The notes under the pieces were generated by a model that was not told the origin of the DNA, ran no database searches, and was given only the letters and a program-made list of their open reading frames with translations. From an uncultured Lachnospiraceae bacterium (lineage in GTDB: Bacteria; Bacillota; Clostridia; Lachnospirales; Lachnospiraceae): a stretch of 12,878 bases of DNA. The DNA lies in assembly GCA_910577105.1 (NCBI GenBank), contig CAJTMB010000049.1, positions 1 through 12,878 on the forward strand, in the 5' to 3' direction. Positions 1 to 6,639 of the stretch are shown one piece after another. The position numbers were made by a program, and so were the translations under genes. The first letter of the stretch is position 1; every line of letters begins with the position of its first letter.

Positions 1-53
1 AGAGCAGAGGACTGAAAATCCTCGTGTCACTGGTTCGATTCCGGTTCTGGGCA
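1..53 (+). tRNA. tRNA-Phe (GAA), 5' part missing
   Basis: This is the 3' portion of a tRNA gene cut by the window edge. The visible part begins at the 3' side of the D arm. It continues with a five-pair anticodon stem (GAGGA/TCCTC) around the loop CTGAAAA, giving anticodon GAA for phenylalanine. Next come a variable loop, a T arm with ACTGG/CCGGT around TTCGATT, and the 3' acceptor strand TCTGGGC with discriminator A at 53. CCA is not encoded. The D-loop and 5' acceptor strand lie outside the window. Confidence 0.92.
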
Positions 54-73
54 TTCATTTTGTAAAAAAATAA

Positions 74-146
74 GGAGCACTAGCTCAGTCGGTAGAGCAC
101 CTGACTTTTAATCAGGTTGTCGGGGGTTCGAATCCCCCGTGCTTCA
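74..146 (+). tRNA. tRNA-Lys (TTT)
   Basis: This is a complete 73-base tRNA. The acceptor stem GGAGCAC pairs with GTGCTTC with one G-T pair, and the discriminator is A at 146. The D arm carries the usual TAGCTCAGTCGGTAGAGC pattern. The anticodon stem CCTGA/TCAGG encloses CTTTTAA, giving anticodon TTT for lysine. The T arm GGGGG/CCCCC encloses TTCGAAT. CCA is not encoded and must be added after transcription. It lies 20 bases after tRNA-Phe, so the two probably come from one tRNA transcript. Confidence 0.97.
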
Positions 147-152
147 TTGTAG

Positions 153-179
153 AGAAAAGGCTTTTAAGTCTTTTTTTTT
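153..179 (+). terminator. Possible intrinsic terminator after the tRNA genes
   Basis: Just after tRNA-Lys, an A-rich stretch leads into GGCT-TTTA-AGTC, flanked by AAAA on the left and a run of nine T on the right. The G/C core is only four pairs, so the hairpin is weak, but the A-stem-T-run shape and the place fit a tRNA operon terminator. Confidence 0.5.
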
Positions 180-191
180 GTTTAAAGGTGC

Positions 192-220
192 TGTTCTTTT
201 GCCTCAATTAATGATATAAT
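192..220 (+). promoter_or_regulatory. Extended -10 promoter for the L,D-transpeptidase gene
   Basis: A perfect TATAAT lies at 215-220, preceded by TG at 212-213 with one base between, which makes an extended -10 element. The hexamer 17 bases upstream (192-197, TGTTCT) is a poor -35, which is normal for extended -10 promoters. Transcription would start near 227, about 40 bases before the ATG at 267. Confidence 0.55.
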
Positions 221-266
221 AAAGTGCTAAAATAGAATATTTGTGATTTGGTACTGGGAGAAAGTT

Positions 267-1841
267 ATGAAAAGAAATACAAAAGGTAACAATCATAAAA
301 AACGAGGGAAGAACTTTTCTGCAAAAAATAATCTCGAATCAGCCGGAAACAAAAAGGAAATACTACAGATAAAAGAAGAAACCTTTGGAACTGAGAAGGA
401 AGAAAAGGAGAAAGGAAATCAAGACGGAAAGCAGGTACTGAAACCGAAAAAGAAAAAAGCTTTATTTGCTGTAATGGCAACGGTGCTTCTTTTCAGCCTT
501 GTGATAATGTTGTATCTGTATGGTGCGTATTATTATACATATCATTTTTTTCCTTCACAGAAGGTAAATGGATTAGAATGCGGCAATTTTACGGCTGAGG
601 AAACAATAAAACAGTTACAAGAGCAATATAGTCAAAATTACAGTTTGGTTTTGTTAAATGGGGAAGGGGTGGAAATACTTAAAATTACAGCATTGGAGGC
701 TCGGTTGGAATTTCCGGTTAAGCAGGAGATTGAGGAGATACTTGCAAATCAAAATGCGTTCGCATGGATTGCAAATTTTTTTTCTAAAGGGACAATAGAT
801 GACCAGATTTGTATAGCGGTTGAATATGATGATGCTGTAATAGAAGAGATTTTGGTAAAAGCAGGTCTTTTTGACAGTAAAAGCGGAAAAAAACCTGTCA
901 ATGCATATATCAGTGAATATATGGAAGATATAAAAGGGTATAAAATTATTCCTGAAGAGGAAGGGACTTTACTGGATAGGGATTTGACTTTTACATCTGT
1001 ATGTAAAGCAATAAGCAATCTGGATGAAAAATTGGATTTATCAGACACAAGATGTTATCAGCAGCCTGAAATTACCGCAGATAATAAAGATTTACAGACA
1101 AAGCTTGAGAGAATGAATAAACTGGTCAGCGCACAGATTACTTATGATTGGAATGGAGAAGAAGAAATTGTCGACGCTGAAGTGATTCATAATTGGCTTA
1201 TGGTGGAAGGAAAAGAAGTTTCTATTGATGCAGAACAGGTAAAAGCCTTTGTTGAGGAAAAAGCAAAGGAGCATGATACCTACGGGAAAAAGAGGGATTT
1301 TGTGACGACACTTGGTATTGAAGTCAGGCTTCCCAGTGGCGCATACGGATGGAAAACGGATAAGGATGCAGAAACAGATATATTAATAAACTTGATTATG
1401 GAGGGAGCCGTTACTGAAAGAGAGCCGGAATATATCAGTCGCGGATGGTCAAAAGGCATAAATGATATTGGTAATTCTTATGTAGAAGTTGATTTGACAA
1501 ATCAACATCTCTATCTGTATAAGGATGGTGATTTGGTCTTGGAAACGGATTTTGTTTCCGGAGATATGGCTAAGGGTAATGCTACGCCGCAAGGAGTTTT
1601 TGGCCTGACCTATAAAACAACCGATGCAGTGTTGCGTGGCAGGGACTATGAAACGCCTGTAAATTATTGGATGCCGTTTAATGGGAATGTGGGAATGCAT
1701 GATGCAACCTGGAGACGGAAGTTTGGAGGAGATATTTATCTGACGAATGGTTCTCATGGATGTATTAATCTTCCACTCGGCATGGCAGCCTCCATATACA
1801 GCCAGATATCAACGGGTTTTCCGATAGTTTGTTATTATTAG
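267..1841 (+). CDS. Membrane-anchored L,D-transpeptidase (YkuD domain)
   Basis: The 524-residue product is likely a peptidoglycan cross-linking enzyme that forms 3-3 bonds between meso-diaminopimelate residues, acting outside the membrane. Residues 1-64 are basic, Lys/Glu-rich and probably cytoplasmic. One membrane segment follows at about 65-90. The long middle part (about 95-400) resembles the peptidoglycan-binding region common in clostridial L,D-transpeptidases. The YkuD catalytic domain runs from about 405 to the end and holds the diagnostic SHGCIN at 496-501, with catalytic Cys499 and His497. An upstream His in a GMHD motif also fits the family. ATG 267 is preferred to GTG 243 because GGGAG at 256-260 sits six bases upstream of it. 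No clear terminator separates it from the next gene 28 bases on. Cross-linking activity is inferred from the family. Confidence 0.9.
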   Translation: MKRNTKGNNHKKRGKNFSAKNNLESAGNKKEILQIKEETFGTEKEEKEKGNQDGKQVLKPKKKKALFAVMATVLLFSLVIMLYLYGAYYYTYHFFPSQKVNGLECGNFTAEETIKQLQEQYSQNYSLVLLNGEGVEILKITALEARLEFPVKQEIEEILANQNAFAWIANFFSKGTIDDQICIAVEYDDAVIEEILVKAGLFDSKSGKKPVNAYISEYMEDIKGYKIIPEEEGTLLDRDLTFTSVCKAISNLDEKLDLSDTRCYQQPEITADNKDLQTKLERMNKLVSAQITYDWNGEEEIVDAEVIHNWLMVEGKEVSIDAEQVKAFVEEKAKEHDTYGKKRDFVTTLGIEVRLPSGAYGWKTDKDAETDILINLIMEGAVTEREPEYISRGWSKGINDIGNSYVEVDLTNQHLYLYKDGDLVLETDFVSGDMAKGNATPQGVFGLTYKTTDAVLRGRDYETPVNYWMPFNGNVGMHDATWRRKFGGDIYLTNGSHGCINLPLGMAASIYSQISTGFPIVCYY

Positions 1842-1869
1842 TTTTATATATTTGTAGAAGGGAGTAGTC

Positions 1870-2430
1870 ATGAAACGTTACAGGCTTCGTAATTTCAAAC
1901 AAGCTGAGAAGTGGAAAAAGCACTATTTACTGCAACGCTCTTTACATCGGGAAATTGTGCAAAGTGCTTCAGATATCATAAAATCAAAGAATTTTGAAAA
2001 GACCAAAAGACATATTCAACATGGAAGCATGACTGTTAACAGACATTGTATGGATGTGGCAAAATACAGTCTGTTTATTAGTTATAAGTTGGAGAAGATG
2101 GGAATCAGATGCAAGAAAGACGAACTGATAAGAGGCGCACTCCTTCATGATTATTTTCTTTATGATTGGCATGATGCCAATCATGTACAACCTCACAATT
2201 TACATGGTTTTAGGCATCCGGGTACAGCTCTCAGAAATGCAAGAAGGGAATATCGGCTGACGCCCAGGGAAGAGGACATTATTCGGAAACACATGTGGCC
2301 ATTAACCCCGATGCCCCCTGTATGCAGGGAAGCCTGGATTGTAACAACAGCAGATAAGTGGTGTTCTTTGCTGGAGACCCTGCATGTGCACAAGGGGCAT
2401 GGAGCAGAGAAAATCAGAACGGAATTTTAG
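1870..2430 (+). CDS. HD-domain phosphohydrolase-like protein
   Basis: This is a 186-residue protein with the metal-binding residue pattern of the HD superfamily: His59 (in RHCMDV), His93-Asp94 (in LLHDY), further histidines at 116 (in FRHPG) and 141, and Asp162 in TTADKW. The family hydrolyses phosphate esters, often of nucleotides. The substrate cannot be read from the sequence. There is no signal peptide and no membrane segment, so it is probably cytoplasmic. The start is supported by AAGGGAG at 1858-1864, five bases before ATG. The stop lies two bases before the next ATG, so the two genes are very probably co-transcribed and perhaps translationally coupled. Confidence 0.85.
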   Translation: MKRYRLRNFKQAEKWKKHYLLQRSLHREIVQSASDIIKSKNFEKTKRHIQHGSMTVNRHCMDVAKYSLFISYKLEKMGIRCKKDELIRGALLHDYFLYDWHDANHVQPHNLHGFRHPGTALRNARREYRLTPREEDIIRKHMWPLTPMPPVCREAWIVTTADKWCSLLETLHVHKGHGAEKIRTEF

Positions 2431-2432
2431 AG

Positions 2433-3869
2433 ATGGGGGAATTATACCATAAAATAAAAGAATATGTGCAGATGGATTATTATCCTTTTCATATGCCGGG
2501 TCATAAGAGAAGTCTTCTTGGAAAAACGGCATTGCCGGTTGGAGAAATAGATATTACAGAAATAGAAGGATTTGATAACTTACACAATGCAACGGATATT
2601 TTGAAGCGGTTGCAGGATAAAGCATCATTGGCCTATGGGGCAGAGGAAAGTTTTTACCTTGTTAATGGCAGCACATCGGGTATTTTAAGTGCAATATCGG
2701 CAGCACTGCCTGCGGGTGGGAAGCTGTTGATGGTTCGTGGATGTCACAAGTCCGCATTTCATGCAGTATACTTGAGGGATTTGGAGGTAAAATATCTTTG
2801 GAGTGGTGAAGACGAGGATTATGGATGTAATCTGGTGGTGACACCGGAGCAGGTTGAACAGGCACTTTCAGATGATGATGATATACAGGCAGTTTTAATT
2901 GTATCGCCGACATATGAAGGTATAGTGGCCGATGTCGAGGCAATTGCAAGGGCGGTTCATAAAAGGGGGATTCCTCTGATTGTTGACGAAGCGCATGGGG
3001 CACATTTTGGATTTCATCCTGCATGGCCGGAAAACAGTTGCCGGCTGGGCGCAGATTTGGTAGTACACAGCCTGCACAAGACACTTCCTTCCATGACACA
3101 GACGGCAATTCTCCATGTGAATGGAAAGCTAGTAAACCGTGACAGACTGAAACGATTTTTACAGATTTATCAGAGTAGCAGTCCTTCGTATGTTCTGATG
3201 GCATCTATGGAAGAAGCAATAGAAATTACTTCCACGCGGTCGAAAGAATTGTTTGATGTTTTTTTGGGACATTGGAAAGCTATGATGAGAGAATTGGATG
3301 GCTGTAAATGGATAAAATGTTTGCAGAAAAAGGGTATGGATATTGGTAAACTGGTTGTCAGAGACAGTTCAGGACTGCTTTCAGGGCAACAGTTTTACAA
3401 ATTGCTGCAAGACCGTTTCCATTTGCAGATGGAAATGGCATCTGGGAGATATGCACTTGCCATGTTTACAATAGGGGATAAACAGGAAGCTTACGAACGA
3501 ATGACTAAAGCGTTGTTGGAAATAGACGAGGAGTGCGGAAAAAAAGCAGAAACAGTACAAGGCAATAAACAGAGACAAAAGGCATGTTCTGTGATTACCG
3601 ATAAAACAGAACGGTTATATACTGAACAAAAGCTATCTTTGAAACATGCCTGGGATAGTGAAACAAAAGAAGTATTATTGGAAGAGTCATCGCAATATAT
3701 TGCAGGAGAGTTTATCTATCTGTATCCGCCCGGCATACCGCTCATTGTTCCGGGAGAAGAATTTACGGATGAGTTATGCATAATCATCAAAAGAAATATA
3801 GACATGGGTTATAATGTTCAGGGTGTGATTTGGCATAGCGGGCAATGCTATGTGAAGGTGGTAGTGTGA
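2433..3869 (+). CDS. Orn/Lys/Arg decarboxylase-family PLP enzyme (YaaO/SpeA-like)
   Basis: The 478-residue product is a fold-type I PLP enzyme of the basic amino acid decarboxylase group. Members remove CO2 from lysine, arginine or ornithine to make polyamine precursors. The N-terminus carries the family hallmark YPFHMPGHKR. The PLP-contacting VDEAHGAH has Asp185 and His188, and HSLHKT holds the likely Schiff-base lysine, Lys216. A C-terminal domain follows a variable, charged linker at about 365-415. It is the short form, like B. subtilis YaaO and SpeA, rather than the long E. coli inducible form with a wing domain. The start at ATG 2433 gives the family-typical start and lies just past the HD gene. 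In B. subtilis yaaO also precedes the kinase-yaaR-holB set. Substrate preference is not determinable here. The stop TGA lies inside a palindromic repeat. Confidence 0.88.
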   Translation: MGELYHKIKEYVQMDYYPFHMPGHKRSLLGKTALPVGEIDITEIEGFDNLHNATDILKRLQDKASLAYGAEESFYLVNGSTSGILSAISAALPAGGKLLMVRGCHKSAFHAVYLRDLEVKYLWSGEDEDYGCNLVVTPEQVEQALSDDDDIQAVLIVSPTYEGIVADVEAIARAVHKRGIPLIVDEAHGAHFGFHPAWPENSCRLGADLVVHSLHKTLPSMTQTAILHVNGKLVNRDRLKRFLQIYQSSSPSYVLMASMEEAIEITSTRSKELFDVFLGHWKAMMRELDGCKWIKCLQKKGMDIGKLVVRDSSGLLSGQQFYKLLQDRFHLQMEMASGRYALAMFTIGDKQEAYERMTKALLEIDEECGKKAETVQGNKQRQKACSVITDKTERLYTEQKLSLKHAWDSETKEVLLEESSQYIAGEFIYLYPPGIPLIVPGEEFTDELCIIIKRNIDMGYNVQGVIWHSGQCYVKVVV

Positions 3870-3929
3870 GAAGTACTTCTAAAACTCAGCAGCAGAGGCT
3901 GCTTCGTTAAGAAGTACTAAGTCTCACAC
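3864..3929. repeat. 66-base palindromic intergenic repeat, copy 1
   Basis: The ends GTGTGAGA and TCTCACAC are perfect inverted repeats. Inside them AGTACTTCT pairs with AGAAGTACT, and AGCAGC pairs with GCTGCT around an AGAG loop, so the unit folds into one long interrupted hairpin. It is repeated at 4000-4065 with only two base changes. Its left end overlaps the final codons and TGA stop of the decarboxylase gene. There is no T-run after the hairpin, so it is not a standard intrinsic terminator. Confidence 0.9.
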
Positions 3930-3931
3930 CA

Positions 3932-3957
3932 GAGAATGCCTAAAATGCGGCATTCTC
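3932..3957. repeat. Perfect 9-bp inverted repeat between the palindromic repeats
   Basis: GAGAATGCC at 3932-3940 and GGCATTCTC at 3949-3957 are exact reverse complements around an 8-base loop. No T-run follows. An alternative pairing (TGCGG with CCGCA, 3946-3961) overlaps it. Confidence 0.8.
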
Positions 3958-3970
3958 CGCACAGATTTGA

Positions 3971-3989
3971 GATTCCGCAAAGCGGAATC
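3971..3989. repeat. Perfect 8-bp hairpin between the palindromic repeats
   Basis: GATTCCGC at 3971-3978 and GCGGAATC at 3982-3989 pair perfectly around an AAA loop. The hairpin is compact and followed by mixed sequence, so it is not a standard terminator. Confidence 0.8.
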
Positions 3990-3999
3990 ATGTTGATTA

Positions 4000-4065
4000 G
4001 TGTGAGAAGTACTTCTAAAACTCAACAGCAGAGGATGCTTCGTTAAGAAGTACTAAGTCTCACAC
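4000..4065. repeat. 66-base palindromic intergenic repeat, copy 2
   Basis: This is a second copy of the unit at 3864-3929, in the same orientation and differing at two positions. Both changes fall in the inner stem (AGCAGC/GCTGCT in copy 1) and create two mismatches. The outer 8-bp and 9-bp stem parts are unchanged. It lies 76 bases upstream of the pyruvate kinase start. Confidence 0.9.
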
Positions 4066-4141
4066 TGGAGAAAAGAAGTTCAAAGAGTAGCGTTTTTTAT
4101 ATTTTTTTGTGTCGCCATTTGGCGGCGGAATGGAGATTAAA

Positions 4142-5563
4142 ATGAGAAAAACAAAAATTATTTGTACTTTAGGACCGGCATGTGAAAGTGAGGAAAAAAT
4201 AAAGGAGCTGATGCAGGCAGGGATGAATGTGGCTCGTTTCAATTTTTCCCATGGCACACATGAAGTGCAGTTGGATAAGTATAACAAAGTATCAAGGGCA
4301 AGAGAGGAACTCGGACTTCCGGTGGCTACTTTACTGGATACGAAAGGGCCTGAAATACGACTGAGAGATTTTGAAGATGGAAAAGCGGAATTAAAATCAG
4401 GTCAGACCTTTATTCTGACGACGGAAGACGTAATGGGCACATCCCAGAGGGCATCTATTACTTATCAAAACCTCAAGAATGATATCTGTGTGGGCACAAC
4501 CATTTTAATTGATGACGGATTGATAGAAATGACAGTAGAGGAAATAACCGCCAATGATATTGTATGTCGTGTGGTTAATGGCGGTTTTGTATCCAATCAT
4601 AAAGGCGTCAATGTGCCGGGATGTGTTTTATCCATGCCATATATCAGTAAAGTGGATTTGGAGGATATACTTTTTGGTATTGAGCATGGTTTTGATTTTC
4701 TTGCTGCTTCTTTTGCCAGATGCAAAGAGGATATACTGGAAGTCAGAAAAATTTTGGATGACCATGGAAGTAAAATGAAAATAATTGCCAAAATTGAAAA
4801 TATGCAGGGTATTAATAATCTGGCGGAAATTCTTGAGGTTTCTGACGGCATTATGGTGGCACGCGGAGATATGGGTGTGGAAGTTGCCATGGAAGAGGTT
4901 CCTATTTTACAGAAAAAGATGATAAAGATGGCAGTTGCACAGGGAAAACATGTCATTACTGCTACGCAGATGCTTGAATCCATGATTAAAAATCCCCGTC
5001 CCACCAGAGCAGAAGCAACAGACATTGCCAACGCCATTTATGATGGGACAACGGCAATTATGTTATCCGGAGAAAGTGCAGCGGGGCTGTATCCGGTAGA
5101 AGCAGTCAAAACAATGGCACGCATTGCGGAACGTGCAGAGCAGGATATCAATTATCGCTCAAGAATGCAGAGAGAGCAGGAGGAACAGGAGAATACACCG
5201 GATATTACCACTGCAATCTCTTATGCAACCTGTAATGTGGCAATGAGCCTTCATGCAGCGGCGATTATTACTGTCACAATGTCAGGATTTACGGCCAATA
5301 TGATTGCACGGTACAAACCGGGTTGTCAGGTAATCGGCTGTACATTGGATGAAGGTGTATGCAGGCAGTTAAATTTGTTATGGGGTGTCAGTCCGATAAT
5401 GATAGAAAAGGAACAGACTACGGATGAGCTTTTCGAAGAGGCTGTATTTAAAAGCAGACAGGCAGGGCTGATTAAAAGTGGTGACACAGTTGTCATAACG
5501 GCCGGAGTTCCGCTGGGAGTTGCAGGAAACACGGATATGATTCATGTGGTAGAGGTAATATAG
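4142..5563 (+). CDS. pyk: Pyruvate kinase
   Basis: This enzyme transfers phosphate from phosphoenolpyruvate to ADP, the last ATP-yielding step of glycolysis, in the cytoplasm. The 473-residue product has the classic start MRKTKIICTLGPA. NFSHG carries substrate and metal ligands. The glutamate in LDTKGPEIR is, by family knowledge, typical of potassium-dependent enzymes. The signature KIIAKIENMQG holds catalytic Lys217 and metal ligand Glu219, followed by VARGDMGVE and the ATQMLESM helix. The C-terminal regulatory domain is present, but there is no extra PEP-utiliser-like domain as in Bacillus enzymes. ATG 4142 is chosen over GTG 4109 and ATG 4130 because GGAG at 4132-4135 lies six bases upstream and the protein start fits the family. 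Pyruvate kinase is not a usual member of the yaaO-to-rsmI cluster. Confidence 0.97.
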   Translation: MRKTKIICTLGPACESEEKIKELMQAGMNVARFNFSHGTHEVQLDKYNKVSRAREELGLPVATLLDTKGPEIRLRDFEDGKAELKSGQTFILTTEDVMGTSQRASITYQNLKNDICVGTTILIDDGLIEMTVEEITANDIVCRVVNGGFVSNHKGVNVPGCVLSMPYISKVDLEDILFGIEHGFDFLAASFARCKEDILEVRKILDDHGSKMKIIAKIENMQGINNLAEILEVSDGIMVARGDMGVEVAMEEVPILQKKMIKMAVAQGKHVITATQMLESMIKNPRPTRAEATDIANAIYDGTTAIMLSGESAAGLYPVEAVKTMARIAERAEQDINYRSRMQREQEEQENTPDITTAISYATCNVAMSLHAAAIITVTMSGFTANMIARYKPGCQVIGCTLDEGVCRQLNLLWGVSPIMIEKEQTTDELFEEAVFKSRQAGLIKSGDTVVITAGVPLGVAGNTDMIHVVEVI

Positions 5564-5567
5564 CGGA

Positions 5568-6155
5568 ATGGGAAAAATCGTATATCTGATGGGCAAGAGT
5601 TCCACGGGGAAGGATACCATATACAAAAAGCTTTTACAGGAAAGCAGTTTTGGATTGCAAAGGGTCATTCCTTATACGACCAGGCCTATCCGCATAAAAG
5701 AACAGGATGGGATTGAATATTTCTTTACGGATGAAGAAGGCTTTGAGAACCTTTTAAAAAACGGCAAGGTGATAGAACACCGTGCCTACCATACATATCA
5801 TGGCCTGTGGCGCTATTTTACGGTAGATGACGGACAGTTTCATTTACAGGAACACAATTACATCTGTATCGGTACATTGGAATCTTTTGAAAGTACCAGA
5901 AAATATTTTGGGAATGAAAATGTAATACCTGTTTTGATAGAATTGGATGACGGGGTAAGGTTACAGCGCGCCTTGGACAGGGAGAGAAAACAGGCCAGTC
6001 CAAAGTATGAAGAAATGTGCAGGCGTTTTTTGTCTGACAGTGAGGACTTTTCTGAAGAAAAGATAAGGAAGGCAGGAATTGCCAGACGATTTTATAATGG
6101 AAATCTGGTAAAATGTTTACAGGAGATAAAGGAATATATTTCAGAACAGTTATAA
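5568..6155 (+). CDS. Guanylate-kinase-like P-loop nucleotide kinase (atypical)
   Basis: This 195-residue protein has the layout of a nucleoside monophosphate kinase. A P-loop at 9-17 (GKSSTGKDT) is followed by YTTRP, which matches the phosphate-binding YTTR of guanylate kinases, and by an EQDGIEYFF stretch like their GE.DG.DY.F. It departs from true Gmk in three ways. The base-recognising GNYYGT stretch is replaced by YHGLWRYFT. The following strand reads CIGTLESFE in place of the usual LEID.QGA. Asp16 follows the P-loop lysine in place of Ser/Thr. It sits in the slot held by thymidylate kinase in the Bacillus cluster, four bases after pyruvate kinase. The substrate is uncertain, and a second, canonical gmk probably exists elsewhere in the genome. 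Confidence 0.75.
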   Translation: MGKIVYLMGKSSTGKDTIYKKLLQESSFGLQRVIPYTTRPIRIKEQDGIEYFFTDEEGFENLLKNGKVIEHRAYHTYHGLWRYFTVDDGQFHLQEHNYICIGTLESFESTRKYFGNENVIPVLIELDDGVRLQRALDRERKQASPKYEEMCRRFLSDSEDFSEEKIRKAGIARRFYNGNLVKCLQEIKEYISEQL

Positions 6156-6188
6156 ACAGTTTTTCCGACGAGGGAGGAGGGGAAGCGT

Positions 6189-6629
6189 ATGGAAATCAAA
6201 GTAGACCAGATACAGCAGACCCAACAGATACAGCAGACCAGAGAGAACCATCCTACAGACGGCAGTTTTAAGTTTACGCTTGCCAGCCATGTGGAAGAAT
6301 CGGAATTGCAGACCAGACTGCAGGGACTTATGGAAGAGATTACCATGCAGGGAGACAGGCTGTATAAGCGCAGGGATGTACGTGATATGAAACGTTACAG
6401 AAGCCTGATAAAAGAGTTTATGAATGAAGTGGTCAGCCGTTCACACTCTTTTTCCAGAGAAAACTTTCTTGACAGAAGAGGGCGGCACAGAGTTTACGGC
6501 ATTATCCGCCTGATAGATGAGAACCTGGATGATTTGGCAAAAGAGCTGGTAAAGGACGAACAGGACAATCTGGCCATTTTAAATAAGATAGGAGAAATCA
6601 AAGGATTGTTACTGGACATTTTTACATAA
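6189..6629 (+). CDS. YaaR-like protein (DUF327)
   Basis: This is a 146-residue, highly charged and mainly helical protein with no catalytic motif. It corresponds in size and place (immediately before holB) to B. subtilis YaaR of the DUF327 family, whose function I do not know. Residues 8-17 are a glutamine-rich low-complexity stretch built on IQQTQ. The family-like part begins around FKFTLASH and includes GDRLYKRRDVRDMKRYRSLIKEFMNEVV and a C-terminal IGEIKGLLLDIF helix. A very strong ribosome site, GGAGGAGGGG at 6173-6182, precedes the ATG. The next gene begins 10 bases after the stop. Confidence 0.82.
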   Translation: MEIKVDQIQQTQQIQQTRENHPTDGSFKFTLASHVEESELQTRLQGLMEEITMQGDRLYKRRDVRDMKRYRSLIKEFMNEVVSRSHSFSRENFLDRRGRHRVYGIIRLIDENLDDLAKELVKDEQDNLAILNKIGEIKGLLLDIFT

Positions 6630-6639
6630 GGAGAAAAGA

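Noticed and set aside
2662..3204. Minus-strand open frame of 180 codons opposite the decarboxylase
   Set aside because: It is a shadow of a clear PLP enzyme gene; its His/Pro-rich translation shows no recognisable domain.
3864..4065. Two repeats with a spacer, considered as a short CRISPR array
   Set aside because: There are only two copies, each a 66-base palindrome far longer than CRISPR repeats. The spacer is itself made of hairpins, and no cas gene is present.
4079..4103. Possible promoter TTCAAA / TATATT before pyruvate kinase
   Set aside because: The spacing is only about 13 bases and the hexamers are weak; the T-rich stretch makes chance matches likely.
4111..4133. Hairpins in the pyruvate kinase leader (CGCC/GGCG, or CCATT/AATGG covering the ribosome site)
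   Set aside because: Stems of four to five pairs are too short to claim a regulatory switch.
4554..4778. Plus-strand 74-codon open frame inside pyruvate kinase
   Set aside because: It is in another frame of a well-conserved gene, with no ribosome site and no recognisable domain.
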